Position numbers and translations under genes: made by a program. The notes beneath the pieces were generated by a model. It was not told the DNA's origin. It searched no databases and saw only the letters and a program-made list of their open reading frames with translations. Shown here piece after piece: positions 15,834 through 24,355 of a DNA stretch of 64,000 nt (positions are counted from its first letter, which is position 1; every line of letters begins with the position of its first letter). The stretch spans positions 170,958 through 234,957 of the forward strand of contig CAVXKY010000007.1 of assembly GCA_963762425.1 (NCBI GenBank), written 5' to 3'. The DNA comes from REEB95 sp963762425 (lineage in GTDB: Bacteria > Pseudomonadota > Alphaproteobacteria > ATCC43930 > CGMCC-115725).

Positions 15834-17227
15834 CTGCGCAGGATCTTGCCCGGATTCATGATGTTGTCGGGGTCGAGCGCGCGCTTGATCGCCCGCATCA
15901 CCGACAGCGCTTCGCCGTGTTCGGCGATCAGGAATTCGGTCTTGCCGTAGCCGACCCCGTGCTCGCCGGTGCAGGTGCCGTCCATGGCGATGGCGCGCGC
16001 CACCATGCGGGCATTGACCTTCTTCGCCTGTTCGAATTCCGCCGGGTTCTTGGGATCGAGCAGGAAGACGAGGTGAAAATTGCCGTCGCCGGCATGGCCG
16101 ACGATCGGCGCCAACAGCCCGGATTGGGCCAAATCCCGCTCGGTTTCGGATATGCATTGCGGCAGCTTGGAGATCGGCACGCACACATCGGTGGCCCAGC
16201 CCTCGCAGCCCGGCCGCAGGGCGAGAACGGCGAAATAGGCGTCGTGACGCGCCTGCCACAACCGGTTGCGCTCCTCGTGGCCGGCGGCCCAGCGAAACTC
16301 GCTGCCGCCGTGCTCGGATGCGAAGTCGCGCACCTGTCCGACCTGCTCCTCGACGCCGCGCTCGGTGCCGTGGAATTCGAACATCAGGGTCGGCGCCACC
16401 TTGTGGTCGAGCTTGGAATAGCGGTTGACCGCATCCATGGTCACCGCGTCGATCAATTCGATGCGCGCCACCGGCACGCCGGCCTGGATGGTCGCCACCA
16501 CCGTTTCGACCGCGGCATCGACGTCGGGAAAGGCGCAAACGGCGGCGCGGATCGCCTCGGGTATGCCGTAGAGCCTGAGGCTCACTTCGGTGATAACGCC
16601 CAGCGTCCCCTCCGAGCCGACGAACAGCCGGGTCAGATCGTAGCCCGCGGCCGATTTCCGCGCGCGGCGCGATGTCCGGATGATCCGGCCGTCGGCCAGC
16701 ACCACGGTCAGCGACAGCACGTTCTCGCGCATGGTGCCGTAGCGCACGGCGTTGGTGCCCGAGGCGCGCGTCGCCGCCATGCCGCCGAGCGAGGCGTCCG
16801 CGCCCGGATCGATCGGAAAGAACAGCCCGGTGTCGCGCAGATGCTGGTTCAATTGCTTGCGGGTGACGCCGGCCTCGACCGTGCAGTCGAGATCCTCGGC
16901 CGAAACCCGCAGGATCTTGTTCATGCGCGAGAGATCGATGGTGACGCCGCCTTCGAGCGCGGCGATGTTGCCTTCAAGCCCGGTTCCGGTGCCGAAGGGG
17001 ATGATCGGCACCTTGGCGGCGGCGCAGAGCTTCACCGCCTCGGCAACCTCCGCGGTGGTTTCGGCGAACACCACCGCATCGGGCGGCATGTTGGGATGAT
17101 AGGAGGCATCCTTGCCGTGATGCTCGCGCACCGCCAACGCCGTGGAGTACCGCTCGCCGAAGCGCGCCTTCAGCGCCGCGTTCAAATCACTCGGTAGCGC
17201 CTTGCGGCGCGGCGATGCCAAGGCCAT
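15830..17227 (-). CDS. dld: FAD-binding D-lactate dehydrogenase (cytochrome type)
   Basis: Oxidises D-lactate, or a related 2-hydroxyacid, to the keto acid with FAD, passing electrons to the respiratory chain. The 465-residue protein contains the PCMH-type FAD domain (PIIPFGTGTGLEGNIAALEG, DPGADASLGGMAATRASGTN, GYDLTRLFVGSEGTLGVITE) and the FAD-oxidase C-terminal domain (GHAGDGNFH, GEHGVGYGK, PDNIMNPGKIL). ATG 17227 (MALASPRRK) is chosen; the frame stays open 26 codons further upstream. GlcD is a close relative, but the lack of glcE and glcF neighbours here favours D-LDH. Confidence 0.85.
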   Translation of the reverse strand: MALASPRRKALPSDLNAALKARFGERYSTALAVREHHGKDASYHPNMPPDAVVFAETTAEVAEAVKLCAAAKVPIIPFGTGTGLEGNIAALEGGVTIDLSRMNKILRVSAEDLDCTVEAGVTRKQLNQHLRDTGLFFPIDPGADASLGGMAATRASGTNAVRYGTMRENVLSLTVVLADGRIIRTSRRARKSAAGYDLTRLFVGSEGTLGVITEVSLRLYGIPEAIRAAVCAFPDVDAAVETVVATIQAGVPVARIELIDAVTMDAVNRYSKLDHKVAPTLMFEFHGTERGVEEQVGQVRDFASEHGGSEFRWAAGHEERNRLWQARHDAYFAVLALRPGCEGWATDVCVPISKLPQCISETERDLAQSGLLAPIVGHAGDGNFHLVFLLDPKNPAEFEQAKKVNARMVARAIAMDGTCTGEHGVGYGKTEFLIAEHGEALSVMRAIKRALDPDNIMNPGKILRS

Positions 17228-17312
17228 GAACTTCCCCGGGCTCAAAGAGATTGCCGGCGTCACTCCCGCCGGGCATCCCAAGTCTGCCACGGAACCCCGT
17301 GCCAAAGAAAGC

Positions 17313-17334
17313 GGCCCGGGCTTACGCCCGGGCC
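17313..17334 (-). terminator. Hairpin terminator after the DUF992-OmpA gene
   Basis: A perfect 9-bp GC stem (GGCCCGGGC / GCCCGGGCC) with a TTAC loop lies 30 bp beyond the stop of the leftward gene. On the reverse strand it is followed by GCTTTCTTT, a modest U tract. Termination could also protect the dehydrogenase gene downstream. Confidence 0.65.
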
Positions 17335-17363
17335 GTATGCTCGAAGCTTATGCGTAAAGCCGG

Positions 17364-18191
17364 TTACATGCCGCCGCTGACGGCGATCGTGGCGCGCCGG
17401 TTGCGCGGCTCTTTCACGCCATCGGGCGTCGGCACGGCCAGGTTGGTCTTGCCGTACCAAGCGGTGGTGATCGCGGCGGCGGGTACGCCGTCCTTGATCA
17501 GCGCGGCGCGCACGGTGTCGGCGCGGCGATGCGACAGGCCCATGTTGTAGGCCGCCGTGCCGGAGGTGTCGGTGTAGCCTGCGACCGCGACCTTGAGCGA
17601 GCCGGTCTTCTTGTAATAGGCGGCCGCGTTGTCGACCACCTTCTGGCCGTCCCCGGTCAGGTCCGATTTATTGAAGTTGAAATAGACGACGAAGGTCTGC
17701 GCCATCATCGGCATCGGGCCGGCATTGGTCAATTGCAGATAGGCGAGGCCGATGGTCCCGCCGATGCCGACCTCCTGCACGCCGAGACCCACCGGAACCA
17801 GTTCGAAGCCGTTACCGGCGCCGGCAAGACCGGCTTGAACCGCCGGGCCGGCAAGCAGGGTCGCCGAGCCTCTGACGCCGACATAATTGCCGATCAGGGT
17901 AGGGTGACGTGCTGGCGCCGCCCCACACCCAGTAAGCCATGGACCTCTTCTGGGCAAATTCGAGGTCGACGCCGAGCAGGACGCCCATGGTGCCGGTGTA
18001 GGTCTGCGAGAGTGCCGACGCCGGCATAGGTGGCAGGTGACGGGCTCGCTTGAGAACAGGACATAGGTCACGCCGGGACCGGTTTGGTTACAGGTCAGCA
18101 CGCCGTCGAGATAGCCGTCGGCCTTGGCCTGCCCGCCGACGGCGAACAACATGGCGATCGCTACCGCGAGTGACATGAGAAGCTTTTTCAT
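17364..18191 (-). CDS. DUF992-OmpA family envelope protein with internal frame scrambling
   Basis: A secreted protein: signal peptide MKKLLMSLAVAIAMLFAVGG (start ATG 18191), then a DUF992-like domain and a C-terminal OmpA peptidoglycan-binding domain (VVYFNFNKSDLTGDGQKVVD, VAGYTDTSGTAAYNMGLSHR, PRNRRATIAV). The frame is open throughout, but between about 18035 and 17918 it reads an Arg/Pro-rich sequence unlike any domain. The expected DUF992 sequence (QTYTGTMGVLLGVDLEFAQK, MAYWVWGGAS) is in another frame there. Two compensating indels are the simplest explanation. Confidence 0.75.
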   Translation of the reverse strand: MKKLLMSLAVAIAMLFAVGGQAKADGYLDGVLTCNQTGPGVTYVLFSSEPVTCHLCRRRHSRRPTPAPWASCSASTSNLPRRGPWLTGCGAAPARHPTLIGNYVGVRGSATLLAGPAVQAGLAGAGNGFELVPVGLGVQEVGIGGTIGLAYLQLTNAGPMPMMAQTFVVYFNFNKSDLTGDGQKVVDNAAAYYKKTGSLKVAVAGYTDTSGTAAYNMGLSHRRADTVRAALIKDGVPAAAITTAWYGKTNLAVPTPDGVKEPRNRRATIAVSGGM

Positions 18192-18367
18192 TGCCTGGGA
18201 CTCCCCCTTATTTGTGAATATGCAAAACCGATCCAAGGGTGCGATCCCTCGCCCCTATTTGAATTCATGTTATATCGCCGCCGCCCCGTTTTGGAATAGG
18301 CCAATAATCCCCAAATCCGAAGCCAGTTTTCCATTGTGGTGAATTGGCAACAGGTTTAACGGGGAAT

Positions 18368-18376
18368 TTATCCACA
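18368..18376 (+). promoter_or_regulatory. Perfect DnaA box
   Basis: TTATCCACA, the consensus DnaA-binding 9-mer, lies 8 bp beyond the gapR stop in a short AT-rich intergenic stretch (about 18240-18376). Only this one full-consensus box was noticed, so it is not an origin by itself. It could regulate nearby genes or titrate DnaA. Confidence 0.4.
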
Positions 18377-18384
18377 GGCCGAAT

Positions 18385-18657
18385 CTAGCCCGCGGCCCGT
18401 TTTCGCCCCGATTCCCGCATGCCCAGCGCGTTCATATAGGTGTCAAGCAGCGCCTGTTTTTCGTCCCGGTCGTCCTGGTCCATTTTGCGGATGCGAACGA
18501 TCTGCCGCATGGTCGGCAGGTCGAATCCGGCGCTTTTGGCCTCGGAATAGACCTCCTTGATATCCTCGCCGAGGGCGCGTCTTTCCTCTTCCAGCCGCTC
18601 GATTCGCTCGATGAAAGACCGCAGACGCTCTCCGGCGATGCCGCCGACATCCGGCAT
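18385..18657 (-). CDS. gapR: GapR-type nucleoid protein (DUF2312)
   Basis: A 90-residue, highly helical protein: LRSFIERIERLEEERRALGE, then DIKEVYSEAKSAGFDLPTMR and QIVRIRKMDQDDRDEKQALL. This is the DUF2312 pattern (IKEVYAEAK..GFD, R.RK.D...R.E). The Caulobacter member GapR encircles overtwisted DNA ahead of replication and transcription forks and is needed for normal replication. It is short but complete. It is followed on the same strand by the DUF992-OmpA gene and preceded by DUF1244. Confidence 0.9.
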   Translation of the reverse strand: MPDVGGIAGERLRSFIERIERLEEERRALGEDIKEVYSEAKSAGFDLPTMRQIVRIRKMDQDDRDEKQALLDTYMNALGMRESGRKRAAG

Positions 18658-18684
18658 GATTTCCCCCGTTCTTCGATGTTGTTT

Positions 18685-18978
18685 CTAGTGCTTGTGGGCG
18701 GCGGCCGACTTGGCCTTCTGCTCCGGCGTCGCCTCTTTCTGGTACTTCGCCTTCCATTCCTCGTAGGGCATGCCGTAGACGATCTGGCGCGCCTCGGGAT
18801 CGGAGAGCTTCACGCCCTTTTTCTCGGCCGCTTCGCGATACCAGCGCGACAGGCAATTGCGGCAAAAACCGGCCAGATTCATCATGTCGATGTTCTGCAC
18901 GTCGGTTCTTTCCCGCAGGTGTGAAACCAGCGTGCGGAAGGCGGCGGCTTCGAGTTCGATACGGGTGCGGTCGTCCAT
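18685..18978 (-). CDS. DUF1244 protein
   Basis: A 97-residue protein beginning MDDRTRIELEAAAFRTLVSH, with the family signature MMNLAGFCRNCLSRWYREAA followed by DPEARQIVYGMPYEEWKAKY. The two conserved cysteines of FCRNC could bind a metal. Function is unknown; one structure is known from a structural-genomics effort. ATG 18978 has AGGGAGA seven bases upstream. The same frame happens to remain open far upstream through the frameshifted amidohydrolase gene, so a careless start choice would give a false 378-residue protein. Confidence 0.88.
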   Translation of the reverse strand: MDDRTRIELEAAAFRTLVSHLRERTDVQNIDMMNLAGFCRNCLSRWYREAAEKKGVKLSDPEARQIVYGMPYEEWKAKYQKEATPEQKAKSAAAHKH

Positions 18979-19025
18979 CGGGACATCTCCCTTCGAGGGC
19001 ATGTTTCCATTGTGGGGCGGCGGGG

Positions 19026-19821
19026 TCATTTTTGCCAGAGGCGATAAATCGAATCGTCGTCCAGGATCGGCCGCAAAACCCTGGCCAGAAGTCCGGCCCA
19101 TTGCCGCGCGCCGGCATCCTCGGCGATCAGATCCTGCCGTATCTCGAGGGCGACATGGGGCAGACCGCGATCCCAAGCATGATGCCGCATGGTGTATCCC
19201 ACCGGCTCCCGCGCCGAATAGGGCTGGTTGTCGCCGACGATCAGCCCCGCCTCGCCGTTGAGCGCCGCCAGCAGCGGCAAGGCGACCCGCCCGTCGTCGT
19301 CCCACAACACGCCGATATGCCAGGGCCGCGCTTGGCCGTTCATGCTGGGCGTGAAACTGTGCACGCCGATCAGCGCGGGGAAAACCCCGCTTCCCAGCGA
19401 TGCGGCGATCCAGGCGGAAACCGCCGCGTGATAGGGCTCGAAGAGATGCCGGCGCCGCGCCAGGCGCGCGGCGGCGTCGAGATCGCGATTGCCGGGAATG
19501 GCGACGCCGTCGCTCGTTTGCGGGATCGAGCTCGGATCGTCCGGATCGCGATTGCAATCGATCACCAGCCGCGAATAGCCGCACAACACCGCTGGCAGTC
19601 CGAGGGCTTGCGCCAGAAGCCTGGTGACGGCGCCGGCGCCGATATCCCAGCCGATATGCTGCGACAGATCCTGCGTCGTCGAGACCGAGCCGGTTCAAGG
19701 CCCGCGGCACGAGCCTGCTGGCGTGATCGCAAACCAGCAGAACGCGGGCGCCGTTTCGGCCCGGAGATCGCTCGAAAGCGGGTTTCTCGCCGCGGGCAAG
19801 CAAAGGAGCGGTTTCGGTCAT
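19026..19821 (-). pseudogene. N-formylglutamate amidohydrolase family protein, frameshifted
   Basis: The N-terminal 50 codons (ATG 19821: VLLVCDHASRLVPRALNRLG) and the rest (CGYSRLVIDCNRDPDDPSSI, FPALIGVHSFTPSMNG, HVALEIRQDLI) belong to the same amidohydrolase family but lie in different frames. The break is at about 19672-19680, inside GACGACGCAGG; removing one base restores DLSQHIGWDIGAGAVTRLL. The conserved metal-binding motif (CDHAS), NRDP and the EIRQD C-terminus are all present, so the repaired protein would be complete. Could be an assembly indel or a real lesion. A second intact family member is at 40547. Confidence 0.75.
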
Positions 19822-19900
19822 GGAAGGGTGCTAATCGAGCGGAGTTGAGAACGAACCGGCCGTCATCCTATCCTGTCGCGCGAGAGGTTAAAGACCCAAG

Positions 19901-21277
19901 GTGAAGTCCCGCCCTATCCGTCCCCGCGATTTGCTGCGCGGCCTTCTGGACGCCGCGCTCAAAGCGGCCGATGCCGGGCGCGTATTGGAGCATTTCCTGC
20001 CCAAGCCGCCAAGGGGCCGTACCCTGGTGGTGGGCGCCGGCAAGGCGGCGGCGGCGATGGCGCGGGCGGTCGAGGCGCATTGGCGCGCGCCGCTTTCGGG
20101 CATCGTGGTGACGCGCTACGGCCACGGCCTGCCCCTGAAGCGCATCGAGGTGGTGGAGGCGAGCCATCCGGTGCCCGACGCGGCCGGAGAAAAAGCCGCG
20201 TCGCGCATCCTGGACAGCGTCGGGAACCTTTCGCCCGACGATCTGGTGCTGTGCCTGATGTCGGGCGGGGCGTCCGCGCTGCTCGCCTTGCCGGCCGACG
20301 GCATCTCGCTCGACGACAAACGCGCGGTCACCCGCGCGCTGTTGAAATGCGGCGCCACCATCTCCGAGATCAATTGCGTCCGGAAACATCTCTCCGCCAT
20401 CAAGGGCGGGCGTCTGGCCGCGGCATCGTTCCCGGCGCGTGTGGTGACGCTCGCGATTTCCGACGTGCCGGGCGACGATCCCGCCGTGATCGGCTCGGGC
20501 CCGACCGTGCCCGATCCTTCGACCTTCGCCGAGGCCCGCGCCATTCTGGCGAAATATGCGATCGCGCCGCCGCTGGCGATCGCATCGCGGCTGGAGCGGG
20601 CCGACGATGAAACCCCGAAGCCGGGCGATCCGCGCCTGGCGCGCTCGCGCTTTCATCTCATCGCCACGCCACAGATCTCGCTCGAAGCCGCGGCGGCATT
20701 CGCGAGCCAACGCGGCATAACGCCGATCATCCTCGGCGACGCCATCGAGGGCGAGGCGCGCGAGGTGGCGCTCGTGCATGCCGGCATGGCCCGCGCCTTG
20801 GCCCAAGGGCGTTTCCGCGTCGCCGGCAAAGCGCCGACGCTTCCCGCCGTGTTGCTGTCGGGCGGCGAGACCACGGTGACGGTCAAGGGCAACGGGCGCG
20901 GCGGACGTAACGCCGAATTCCTGCTGGCGCTCGCGCTCGATTTGAAGGGTCATCCGCAAATCCACGCCCTTGCCTGCGACACCGACGGCATCGACGGCAG
21001 CGAGGACAATGCCGGCGCGATCTGCGGTCCCGACAGTCTGGCGCGCGCGGCCAAGCGGGGGGTCGATCTCAAGGCCAAGCTTGCCGCCAACGACGCCTGG
21101 GGCGCGTTCGACGCGCTCGATGACCTGATCGTGACGGGCCCCACCCGCACGAATGTGAACGACTTCCGCGCCGTCCTGGTGCTAAAACCCATGACCACAG
21201 GATCAAGAAAAGATGCGACGCCGAAGAAGCGCCAAGATCGTCGCCACGCTCGGGCCGGCCAGCGCCACGCCCGATAA
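19901..21277 (+). CDS. gckA: Glycerate 2-kinase (MOFRL family, GckA/TtuD type)
   Basis: Phosphorylates D-glycerate to 2-phosphoglycerate, feeding glyoxylate or tartronate carbon to lower glycolysis. The N-terminal DUF4147 domain shows VVGAGKAAAAMARAVE, CLMSGGASALLALP and HLSAIKGGRLA. The C-terminal MOFRL domain shows SGGETTVTVKGNGRGGRNAE and DTDGIDGSEDNAGA, ending in the usual TGPTRTNVNDFRAVLVL. The frame then continues 25 extra codons of basic sequence and overlaps pyk by 65 bp, which is unusual; the natural stop may have been lost. Gene order kinase-pyk gives glycerate to pyruvate except for enolase. Confidence 0.9.
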   Translation: MKSRPIRPRDLLRGLLDAALKAADAGRVLEHFLPKPPRGRTLVVGAGKAAAAMARAVEAHWRAPLSGIVVTRYGHGLPLKRIEVVEASHPVPDAAGEKAASRILDSVGNLSPDDLVLCLMSGGASALLALPADGISLDDKRAVTRALLKCGATISEINCVRKHLSAIKGGRLAAASFPARVVTLAISDVPGDDPAVIGSGPTVPDPSTFAEARAILAKYAIAPPLAIASRLERADDETPKPGDPRLARSRFHLIATPQISLEAAAAFASQRGITPIILGDAIEGEAREVALVHAGMARALAQGRFRVAGKAPTLPAVLLSGGETTVTVKGNGRGGRNAEFLLALALDLKGHPQIHALACDTDGIDGSEDNAGAICGPDSLARAAKRGVDLKAKLAANDAWGAFDALDDLIVTGPTRTNVNDFRAVLVLKPMTTGSRKDATPKKRQDRRHARAGQRHAR

Positions 21278-22631
21278 GATCGCCGCCCTGTTCGAGGCCG
21301 GGGTCGACGTCTTCCGTCTCAATTTCAGCCATGGCGAGCAGGCGGAACACCGCGCGCGGCTCGACGCCATCCGCGCGTTGGAAAAGAAGGTGGGCCGGCC
21401 CATCGGCGTGATGGCCGATTTGCAGGGCCCGAAGCTGCGCGTCGGGACCTTCGCCGGCGGTAAGGCGAAGCTCGTCCCGGGCGCGGGATTCCGGCTCGAT
21501 CTCGACAAGGCGCCGGGCAACGCGTCCCGCGCTAACCTGCCGCATCCCGAAATCTTCGCGGCGATCGCGCCGGGCACCGAGCTGCTGCTCGACGACGGCA
21601 ACATCCGCCTCAAGGTCGAGAAATCCGGCAAGGATTTCGCCGAAACCAAGGTCTTGGCCGGCGGCGAGCTTTCCGACCGCAAGGGCGTCAACGTGCCGAA
21701 CGCGATGCTGGCGGTGTCGGCGCTGACGCCCAAGGACCGCTCCGATCTCGACTTCGCGCTCAAGATCGGCGTCGATTGGGTGGCGTTGTCCTTCGTGCAG
21801 CGGCCCGAGGACGTGGCCGAGGCGCGCAAGCTCATTTCCGGCCGCGCCGGCATCCTGGTGAAGCTGGAAAAGCCCGCCGCCATCGGCAAGCTCGACGAAA
21901 TCATCGAGCTGTCCGAGGCGGTGATGGTGGCGCGCGGCGATCTCGGCGTCGAGATGCCCCCTGAAGATGTCCCTCCCCTTCAACGCCGCATCGTCCATGC
22001 CTGCCGCATCGCCGGCAAGCCGGTGGTGGTGGCGACGCAGATGCTGGAATCGATGCTGCGCGCGCCGGTGCCGACCCGCGCCGAGGCTTCCGACGTCGCC
22101 ACCGCGGTTTACGAGGGCGCGGACGCGGTGATGCTCTCGGCCGAAACCGCGGTGGGTTCCTATCCGGTCGAGGCCGTCACCATGATGGACCGCATCATCA
22201 GCCGCGTGCAGATCGATCCGGTCTATTTCGGCATGTTGCATTCGGAAATGGCGATGCCGGAGCACACCTCGTCCGACGCCATCAGCGCCGCCGCCTGCCA
22301 GGTGGCGCACACCATCGGCGCCGTGGCGATCGCCTCCTACACCACCTCGGGCGCGACCGCCTTGCGCGCCGCGCGCGAGCGCCCGGAAGTGCCGATCATC
22401 GCCCTCACCTCCAATCTGCAGACGGCGCGCAAACTCGCCCTCGCCTGGGGGCTGCATTGCGTCCACACCTCGGATGTCAGCAATTTCACCGACATGGTGC
22501 GGAAGGCGACGCTCACCGCGCGCCAGGAAGGCTTCGCGAAAAAAGGCGACCGCGTGGTGATCACCGCCGGCGTGCCCTTCGGCACGCCCGGCGCCACCAA
22601 CGTGCTGCGCATCGCCTGGGTGGAGAACTAG
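21213..22631 (+). CDS. pyk: Pyruvate kinase
   Basis: Converts phosphoenolpyruvate and ADP to pyruvate and ATP. The 472-residue protein begins MRRRRSAKIVATLGPASATP as expected. It has the B domain (LQGPKLRVGTFAG), the active-site segments VKLEKPAAIGKLDEIIELSE, MVARGDLGVEMP and VVVATQMLESM, and a C-terminal domain (SYTTSGATALRAARERPEVP). Length is typical. The start lies inside the end of gckA, so the two are translated in overlapping frames. An AAGAAAAG ribosome site precedes the ATG. Confidence 0.96.
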   Translation: MRRRRSAKIVATLGPASATPDKIAALFEAGVDVFRLNFSHGEQAEHRARLDAIRALEKKVGRPIGVMADLQGPKLRVGTFAGGKAKLVPGAGFRLDLDKAPGNASRANLPHPEIFAAIAPGTELLLDDGNIRLKVEKSGKDFAETKVLAGGELSDRKGVNVPNAMLAVSALTPKDRSDLDFALKIGVDWVALSFVQRPEDVAEARKLISGRAGILVKLEKPAAIGKLDEIIELSEAVMVARGDLGVEMPPEDVPPLQRRIVHACRIAGKPVVVATQMLESMLRAPVPTRAEASDVATAVYEGADAVMLSAETAVGSYPVEAVTMMDRIISRVQIDPVYFGMLHSEMAMPEHTSSDAISAAACQVAHTIGAVAIASYTTSGATALRAARERPEVPIIALTSNLQTARKLALAWGLHCVHTSDVSNFTDMVRKATLTARQEGFAKKGDRVVITAGVPFGTPGATNVLRIAWVEN

Positions 22632-22641
22632 GGCGCGGGAC

Positions 22642-23088
22642 TTAAGGCGCTTGCGCCTGGAGCTTGTAGCCGTAATCGGTGAGACAGCGGTCGAGCGCCG
22701 CCTTCGGATCGGAAGGCGGCGGCGGGGCGCTCGGCGCCTTACCCGGCGAAGCCCCGGTGGCGGCGCCGATCGTGCCGCCGGCCGCCGCGCCCGATATCGC
22801 GCCGGTGCTTTCCGCCAAGCCCAGATTCGTCGCGGCGCCGGTAAAGAGAAATCCGGCCATGGGCGCGGCGGCCACGCCAACGCTGGCGAGGATCACCGTA
22901 TCCGCGAACATCGGGCCGCCGGCGAAGCTTTGCCCCGTCTGAAAGCCTGGCCCCGTCTTGGTGCGGCAGGCGGCGAGATCGTCGTGATAGACATCGGGAT
23001 TGACGCCGGTCATGTCGACCGCCGGCCGATAGGCCGGGGCGCAGCCGGAAGCGGCGAAGCAAAGCGCGAACAGGGCGAAGCGGCGCAT
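22642..23088 (-). CDS. Small lipoprotein with glycine-zipper region
   Basis: A 148-residue protein with a lipoprotein signal (MRRFALFALCFAASGCAPAY, lipobox ASGC, Cys16). The middle has a Gly/Ala-rich hydrophobic region (ASVGVAAAPMAGFLFTGAAT, ISGAAAGGTIGAATGAS) of glycine-zipper type, then a Pro-rich linker and a Cys near the C-terminus (DRCLTDYGYKLQ). It is probably an outer-membrane-associated lipoprotein of unknown role. It is convergent with pyk, leaving 10 bp between the stops. Confidence 0.75.
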   Translation of the reverse strand: MRRFALFALCFAASGCAPAYRPAVDMTGVNPDVYHDDLAACRTKTGPGFQTGQSFAGGPMFADTVILASVGVAAAPMAGFLFTGAATNLGLAESTGAISGAAAGGTIGAATGASPGKAPSAPPPPSDPKAALDRCLTDYGYKLQAQAP

Positions 23089-23132
23089 GAAAACCCTCTC
23101 CGTCCATTATAGGACGGATGGGGCGGCGCGCG

Positions 23133-24350
23133 TCAGGCCCGGATGATGCCGTCGAAGGGCTTGAGTTCGGCCGTGCCGGGGAAGACGCGGCTGCCCAGCG
23201 CGCCCGGCTCGATGCCGAGATGGTCGCGCAGGATGCCCTTCATCACCGTGCGGCTGTCGACCGCGACGCGCAGATCGCGGTCCTCTTCGAGACGATCGAG
23301 CCCCGGCCAATCGCCGGCGACGCGCCCGCCCTTCACCCGCCCGCCCATCACGAACATCGCCGAGGCGGTGCCGTGATCGGTGCCGTTATTGCCGTTGACC
23401 GCGACGGTGCGGCCGAATTCGGTGACCGTGACCAGTACGGTTTCCTTCCAGGCCGGGCCCATGGCCTGGGCCATGGCGTCGATGCCGTCGGCGAATCCGG
23501 CGAAATTCTGCGCCAGCCTGCCGTTCTCGGCGCCCTGGTTTACATGCGTGTCCCAGCCGCCCATGTCGAGCGCGGCGATGCGCGGACCCTGCGGCGCCGC
23601 CAGTAGTTTCCCCGCCGCCTCGGCCAGCGGCTTGAAGGCGTTGGGGCCGAAACCCATGCCCCCCTTGCCCATGTCGTCGCCCAGCACCGTGCTCGAAAAA
23701 TTCTGCGCCTTGATGCCTTCCTTGAGCACCGGGCCCAACAGCGGATCCTTGGCGTAAAGCGGCCCAAGCGCGGCGATGAAATCGCCGTCGGCGGCATGGA
23801 AGCCTTCCGGTTCCCAGGACGCGACCTCGACCCGGCCGCGCAGCACCAGCGGCACGGAGCCGCCCACCGCCAGGCCGAGCCGCGCATTGCCCGTCTGCAA
23901 CAAGGACAAGGCGCGGTTGAGCCAGCCGTCGCTTTGCCCGTGCTTCTCCGCCAAGCCGCTTTCCATCAAATCCTGGGCGTCGAAATGCGAGCGCGTGTGA
24001 TAGCCGTTGCCCGAGGCGTGGACGATCAGCAACTCGCCGTTGCGGTAATAAGGCGAGAGCGGCGCCAGGGACGGATGCAGGGCGAAGAAATTGTCGAGCG
24101 CGAGCGCGCCGCCCGCCTCGCCCGGCGGCTTCAGCGCGATCGAACCGCGCTTCTCGGCATAAAGCCGGTCGCCCACCGGCGCCACCGCGGCCATCCCGTC
24201 CATCGCGCCGCGCAACAGCACCACCACCAGGCGCCGGTCGCCGGGCACGGCGGCGAACACCGCGCCCGGCAGATTGGCCAGCGCGAAGGCGCCGCTCGAG
24301 CCGGCCAGCAGGGCCAGGAAATCGCGGCGGGAAGCATCGCAGCAGGACAT
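23133..24350 (-). CDS. DUF1501 family protein (Tat-exported)
   Basis: A 405-residue protein of the DUF1501 (sulfatase-like) family, which is of unknown enzymatic role. The N-terminus MSCCDASRRDFLALLAGSSG carries a twin-arginine motif and a hydrophobic stretch, indicating Tat export. Typical family segments are VVLLRGAMDGMA, ASGNGYHTRSHFDAQDLMES, GGWDTHVNQG and VTEFGRTVAVNGNNGTDHGT. ATG 24350 is chosen because the Tat signal starts there. It is 5 bp downstream of the DUF1800 gene, its usual partner, so the two probably form one secreted unit. Confidence 0.88.
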   Translation of the reverse strand: MSCCDASRRDFLALLAGSSGAFALANLPGAVFAAVPGDRRLVVVLLRGAMDGMAAVAPVGDRLYAEKRGSIALKPPGEAGGALALDNFFALHPSLAPLSPYYRNGELLIVHASGNGYHTRSHFDAQDLMESGLAEKHGQSDGWLNRALSLLQTGNARLGLAVGGSVPLVLRGRVEVASWEPEGFHAADGDFIAALGPLYAKDPLLGPVLKEGIKAQNFSSTVLGDDMGKGGMGFGPNAFKPLAEAAGKLLAAPQGPRIAALDMGGWDTHVNQGAENGRLAQNFAGFADGIDAMAQAMGPAWKETVLVTVTEFGRTVAVNGNNGTDHGTASAMFVMGGRVKGGRVAGDWPGLDRLEEDRDLRVAVDSRTVMKGILRDHLGIEPGALGSRVFPGTAELKPFDGIIRA

Positions 24351-24355
24351 GGGCG

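Noticed and set aside
18685..19821. A 378-residue fusion protein ending in DUF1244
   Set aside because: The middle is nonsense produced by a frameshift; DUF1244 has its own ATG and ribosome site at 18978.
21069..22880. Long leftward open frame opposite pyk (about 600 codons)
   Set aside because: It is antisense to a clear pyruvate kinase; its translation is His/Arg/Ala-rich low-complexity typical of reverse frames in GC-rich genes.
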